Positions 61,601 to 64,000 of a DNA stretch of 64,000 nucleotides are shown one piece after another. The notes under the pieces are model-generated. The model ran no database searches. It saw only the letters and a list, made by a program, of their open reading frames with translations, and had not been told where the DNA came from. Both the position numbers and the translations under genes were made by a program. This DNA comes from Chromatiaceae bacterium. GTDB lineage: Bacteria; Pseudomonadota; Gammaproteobacteria; Chromatiales; Chromatiaceae. Positions within the stretch are counted from its first letter, which is position 1. Each line of letters opens with the position of its first letter. The DNA is taken from positions 496,001 through 560,000 of the forward strand of contig JACKMU010000001.1 in the NCBI GenBank assembly GCA_024235215.1. The letters run 5' to 3'.

Positions 61601-64000
61601 GGCGATGCCGGCATCCGGATGCTCGAACCAGTCATGGCCGTTGGCAGCCAGTTTGATCACCTGCTCCGGGTTGGCCAGGCGCATCGCCTTGGTGAAGGCG
61701 TACATGGCGTAGTAGTCACGGCACTGCTCGGTACCGACGCTGGGGACACTGCAATTCCAGCCGTATAGGATGCTGTTGGAGTCATCCTCGGACCAGACAC
61801 TCCCGATGTAGTCCTCGGCCGTCGCCCAACGGGAATCAGTGGAATCAAAATCGTTGAAGGCGAGTTGCACCATACCCGACGGCGTGGTGGCTCGGCCGTT
61901 GCCGCTCCCCGTATACCCGAATCCGGTACCGTCATAACTGTAGTTGAGCCAGACATTGTTGCGCTCCTTCACCCAGCCGGGAACCGGAATGCCGAAGATG
62001 TCCTGAGCTGCCTTGAGTCCGATGGCACCCCACTGAGCCGCTGAATTGTCCGGAAAATCATTCCAGCCATAGCGCCAACCACCGGCCCGGGAGTCGTCAT
62101 CCTGTCCCCAATGGAACTGATCCGCCATGTCGGTCAACACGTCGAAGTAACTGCGCCGATTGACCTGATCACCCCCGGTTACCGTCCGGTAGAGCAGACT
62201 GCGGCTGGAAGCGATGGCGTCCATCACCGGACCACCCTCATAGATCGGCCGGCCACTGTTGACACTCAGCCCGATACCGTTGCCATTGGTGTCCGGTTCA
62301 CCATACGTCTGGGTGGCGATATCGTACTTGGTCAACTGCGAGAACAGATATTTCAAACCGCGATCCACCGTCTCCACATAAGGATTGCTGCTGTGATCAC
62401 CGTATTCGAAATGGCCATTGATCTCGAACGACTGGATTGCTGCAGCGACGGCGGACGCGTAATAACCACTGTAGGTGTAGCTCTTCCACCAACCGGATGG
62501 GTAGCCGTTGGTGGTGGTACGAGTCTGACGTTGATGCAGGAACCACAATCCCTCATCGATGGCGACATTGATCTCAGTGGTGAGATTCTTCGGCTTGACC
62601 ACAACGTTGTATGTGTCCTGCCCCATCTGTCCGAGGGTATCCCATACCCTGAGGGTTGCGACAAAGGGTGTGCCCTCGGGCACATCGGGATAGGTATGCG
62701 TCACCGACAGGTCGTAACTATCGCTGACAGTCATCACCGCCGATGAAGTGCCGTCGCCGAAATCCCACTGGAAGGTCTCTGCATCCAGGTCGCGTACGAT
62801 GCCTTTGAGATGGATCTGCTTGCCGTTATAGGTCTCATGCGGTGTGATGGGATCGTGCGCTACCCAAGGCACCGTGATCACATCGGGAGGGGCATTGCCG
62901 GGTGCAGTAACGGTGGTGGTATCGGTACTGGTCTGACCGGCGCCGTCCTCCACCGTTAGCGTCACCACATAGGCATCCGCCTGACCCAGAGCGATGAAAT
63001 TATCGAATTCGAAGGTACCCGCTCCACCCAGGGTGACCCCCACCTTGAGCGTCTCCGTCGCGTCGTAGGTGGAATCATAGATTTGAATCCAGTCGGAAGC
63101 ACCGAGTGTACGATAGTAGTAAGTGGCGCCCGCATCTTCCTTCATGTCGATACGGACCTCATACCAGTCACCCCGGGTGTAGTTGGCGAACTGCCCCCGA
63201 TAGTTGCCGTTCTCGTAGATCCGGATGTCGCCATTACGGAAATAGATCGCGTGCGGCATCTGGGTATAGCCGTAATTGGTCGAGGTATTCTTCAGACCCC
63301 ACATCATGAATTGATCGCCGCTGGTATTCACCGGCCGAATCTGGCCGCGGAAGCTGGAACCACCGCGTCGGAAGTTTTCATGGCTGAACAGATACTGGGT
63401 TCCCCAGACCCCCCCGCCGGTCAGGGTAATCTTGTCATCCTGGACAGCACCAACCGTCAACCAGCGGTTACTGTCGATGAGGGTCCCGGTGAAGGTCTCG
63501 CTGAAGAAGGTACCGGTGCCGTTAAAGGTATGGAAGGGCCTGGCACCGACAGCATCAATGTCGTTGACAAAATTCCCGTCACCATCGCTGTCCACGCCGG
63601 CATCAAAATCCCAGCGGTACTCCACAATACCGAAGTCGTCACTGGAGTTGCGACCGTCGAAGTAAGCCGGAGGTCCGCCCGCTCCGGCCTCGTAGGGTCC
63701 ACCTGCGTCAGCCACGGGTGGATCCCCAACCACGACATCGACGGTCGTCGTAGCTGTGTCGCTGTTGCCGGCATGGTCGGTGACGGTCAAGGTGACATCA
63801 TAGGTCCCGGTGGACTGGTAGAAGTGTTGCGGTCGGGCACCTTTGCCAATATATGGCAGATTGGCACTGCGGTTTCCGGTGTCGTCCGGTCCACCTGTGG
63901 TGTCACCAAAGGTCCAGTCGTAGAACTGAATTCCGGTAGCGTCGCTGGAACCGCTGCCGTCGAAGGTGATGAGACTGCCAACCTCGGCTTGGTAGGGTCC
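58646..64000 (-). CDS. Giant PKD-repeat secreted/surface protein with toroid-like domain (5' end beyond window)
   Basis: 1,784 residues are visible; the frame is open to the right edge, so the N-terminus and signal peptide are missing. Order in the visible part: PKD repeats (GSLITFDGSGSSDATG), a jelly-roll/LamG-like module (FRGQIRPVNTSGDQFMMWGL), another PKD, then about 330 residues resembling an alpha/alpha-toroid of the prenyltransferase/squalene-cyclase type (DDDSRAGGWRYGWNDFPDNS, AAQWGAIGLKAAQDIF, YYAMYAFTKAMRLA). At least nine further PKD domains follow, with repeated DGSGS, WDFGDG and TVTVTDDEGA motifs, and finally a fibronectin-III domain (VFLMWTPVAGAESYNIYRSS). No sorting signal at the C-terminus was seen. 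Probable role: adhesion or polymer binding outside the cell. Confidence 0.85.
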   Translation of the reverse strand, partial: GPYQAEVGSLITFDGSGSSDATGIQFYDWTFGDTTGGPDDTGNRSANLPYIGKGARPQHFYQSTGTYDVTLTVTDHAGNSDTATTTVDVVVGDPPVADAGGPYEAGAGGPPAYFDGRNSSDDFGIVEYRWDFDAGVDSDGDGNFVNDIDAVGARPFHTFNGTGTFFSETFTGTLIDSNRWLTVGAVQDDKITLTGGGVWGTQYLFSHENFRRGGSSFRGQIRPVNTSGDQFMMWGLKNTSTNYGYTQMPHAIYFRNGDIRIYENGNYRGQFANYTRGDWYEVRIDMKEDAGATYYYRTLGASDWIQIYDSTYDATETLKVGVTLGGAGTFEFDNFIALGQADAYVVTLTVEDGAGQTSTDTTTVTAPGNAPPDVITVPWVAHDPITPHETYNGKQIHLKGIVRDLDAETFQWDFGDGTSSAVMTVSDSYDLSVTHTYPDVPEGTPFVATLRVWDTLGQMGQDTYNVVVKPKNLTTEINVAIDEGLWFLHQRQTRTTTNGYPSGWWKSYTYSGYYASAVAAAIQSFEINGHFEYGDHSSNPYVETVDRGLKYLFSQLTKYDIATQTYGEPDTNGNGIGLSVNSGRPIYEGGPVMDAIASSRSLLYRTVTGGDQVNRRSYFDVLTDMADQFHWGQDDDSRAGGWRYGWNDFPDNSAAQWGAIGLKAAQDIFGIPVPGWVKERNNVWLNYSYDGTGFGYTGSGNGRATTPSGMVQLAFNDFDSTDSRWATAEDYIGSVWSEDDSNSILYGWNCSVPSVGTEQCRDYYAMYAFTKAMRLANPEQVIKLAANGHDWFEHPDAGIARILIDDQTASGRFQGSNRASWDMRSAWAVIMLSRTLFVQPPVADAGRDRVWAVNLPLEFDGSGSYHLDPFRSLVRYEWDFDGDGVYDSVGVDPVTTHTYPGALYPESSLPQTITATLRVTDNNVPPLTATDTVTITIAVPPHPPVADANGPYTCTAGLPCTLDGSGSFDIDPTDFIARYEWELDALFPYDFGEASGATPSYVWASPGTYNIGLRVWDNGVLNDLDGDGEMDEEERLSDQEFVQVRVEVNEPPIADAGGPYTVDEGGAVTLDGSGSSDTNGDPLIYGWDFDNDGAHDDGSGVSPLYLGADDGSYPLELQVSDGLLIATAGTLVTVNNVAPTVDAGPDQGVEEGSTVNFAGGFSDPGILDSHVVEWDFGDGSVVVSGTLTPSHVFVEDGSYTVTLVVTDDDGGAGSDTLIVTVGNLAPVVTVPGNQNVTEGDSVVLAAAGFTDAGTTDTHTATVDWGDGVVESAAVTGSAGGGSVALGSHVYPENGVYTVAVTVTDDEGAFGRDTLEVTVNNAPPVVEAGADQGGIVGNAFVLDPATFTDVGVEDTHTATIDWGDGTTESGVVTEGAGSGVVAGSHVYLGEGTYRVTVTVTDDEGASAGDDLQIVVTSGNVAPTAEAGGPYLVDEGSAVILDGSGSNDLDGGPQALSYAWDLDGDGQFDDATGVSVTLPLQPDDTSFTVGLQVSDGALTDTDTASVTVNNVAPVADAGTDRTIDEGDAVNFTGDFTDPGGQDTHTIEWDFGDGSTAGGTLTPNHLYPDDGLYTVTLTVTDKDGGVGSDILKVTVNDLGPTAVLTGDGLLSVGQVGSYDAGGSSSHPDVIFAYEWDWSYDGVTFSPSGETGVVQSHTWSSAGDYLVAVRVIDEDGSSDVASLSVRVEAAAAQTIFDLSARPKPGEVFLMWTPVAGAESYNIYRSSGSSATYILIASGHTCDYCAYQDMGLSNGVTYHYVVTSVQGGVESLYSNEASATPVARSSRTR

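Noticed and set aside
7443..64000. tRNA, rRNA or riboswitch genes in the longer gaps
   Set aside because: I looked for cloverleaf T-loop (GGTTCGA) contexts and known leader shapes in the intergenic regions and saw none that hold up; a covariance-model search would be needed to exclude small RNAs.

Overview
The window looks like part of the chromosome of a chemoautotrophic gammaproteobacterium. The supporting genes are a CbbP-type phosphoribulokinase, a very large pyruvate:ferredoxin oxidoreductase with an NADPH-linked reductase, and gammaproteobacterial housekeeping genes (dxs, Rsd/AlgQ, slt, cca, DUF938, DUF945). A sulfur-oxidising free-living or symbiotic lineage is my inference; no sulfur-oxidation gene is present. 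I found no rRNA, tRNA or CRISPR.

Layout. 1-7.4 kb (minus): a two-gene redox unit, a 1,691-residue PFOR followed by a GltD/ferredoxin-NADP reductase fusion cut by the left edge. 7.8-15.6 kb (plus): pentapeptide-repeat protein, CHASE histidine kinase with an Rcp1-like receiver, and an RND efflux pair. 16-37 kb: mostly housekeeping genes in short units (phosphoribulokinase, DUF945, dxs, two overlapping small-molecule enzymes, GST, DAHP synthase, PPK2, Sel1 protein, slt, a cyclase-domain protein, Rsd, a secreted Met-rich protein, NDUFA9-like SDR, M-type peptidase lipoprotein, cca, MidA).

37-57 kb is the unusual part: AT-richer, with long intergenic regions, and carrying a Na/Pi cotransporter, two PiT-family transporters, two DUF47 (PhoU-like) proteins, an ArsB/NhaD-type permease, a CBS protein and several small membrane proteins. 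Interleaved are two paralogous sigma-54 response regulators and one CHASE-PAS histidine kinase. Four good and one weak -24/-12 (sigma-54) promoters stand before the transport units, each headed by a small membrane-protein gene. About 180-220 bp upstream of each lies a recurrent element, GCAG-N6-CTGCACCCC, that behaves like an enhancer site. I read this as one sigma-54 regulon for phosphate or related anion transport. The second regulator has lost both arginine fingers and has GAFIGA in place of GAFTGA, and the tail of a decayed kinase gene lies just upstream of it. It may be a DNA-binding antagonist made by duplication and decay.

57-64 kb: a frameshifted, truncated IS4/IS1634-type transposase remnant abuts the CBS gene. 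It is followed by the 3' part of a giant PKD-repeat surface or secreted protein with an embedded alpha/alpha-toroid-like domain; its 5' end lies beyond the window.
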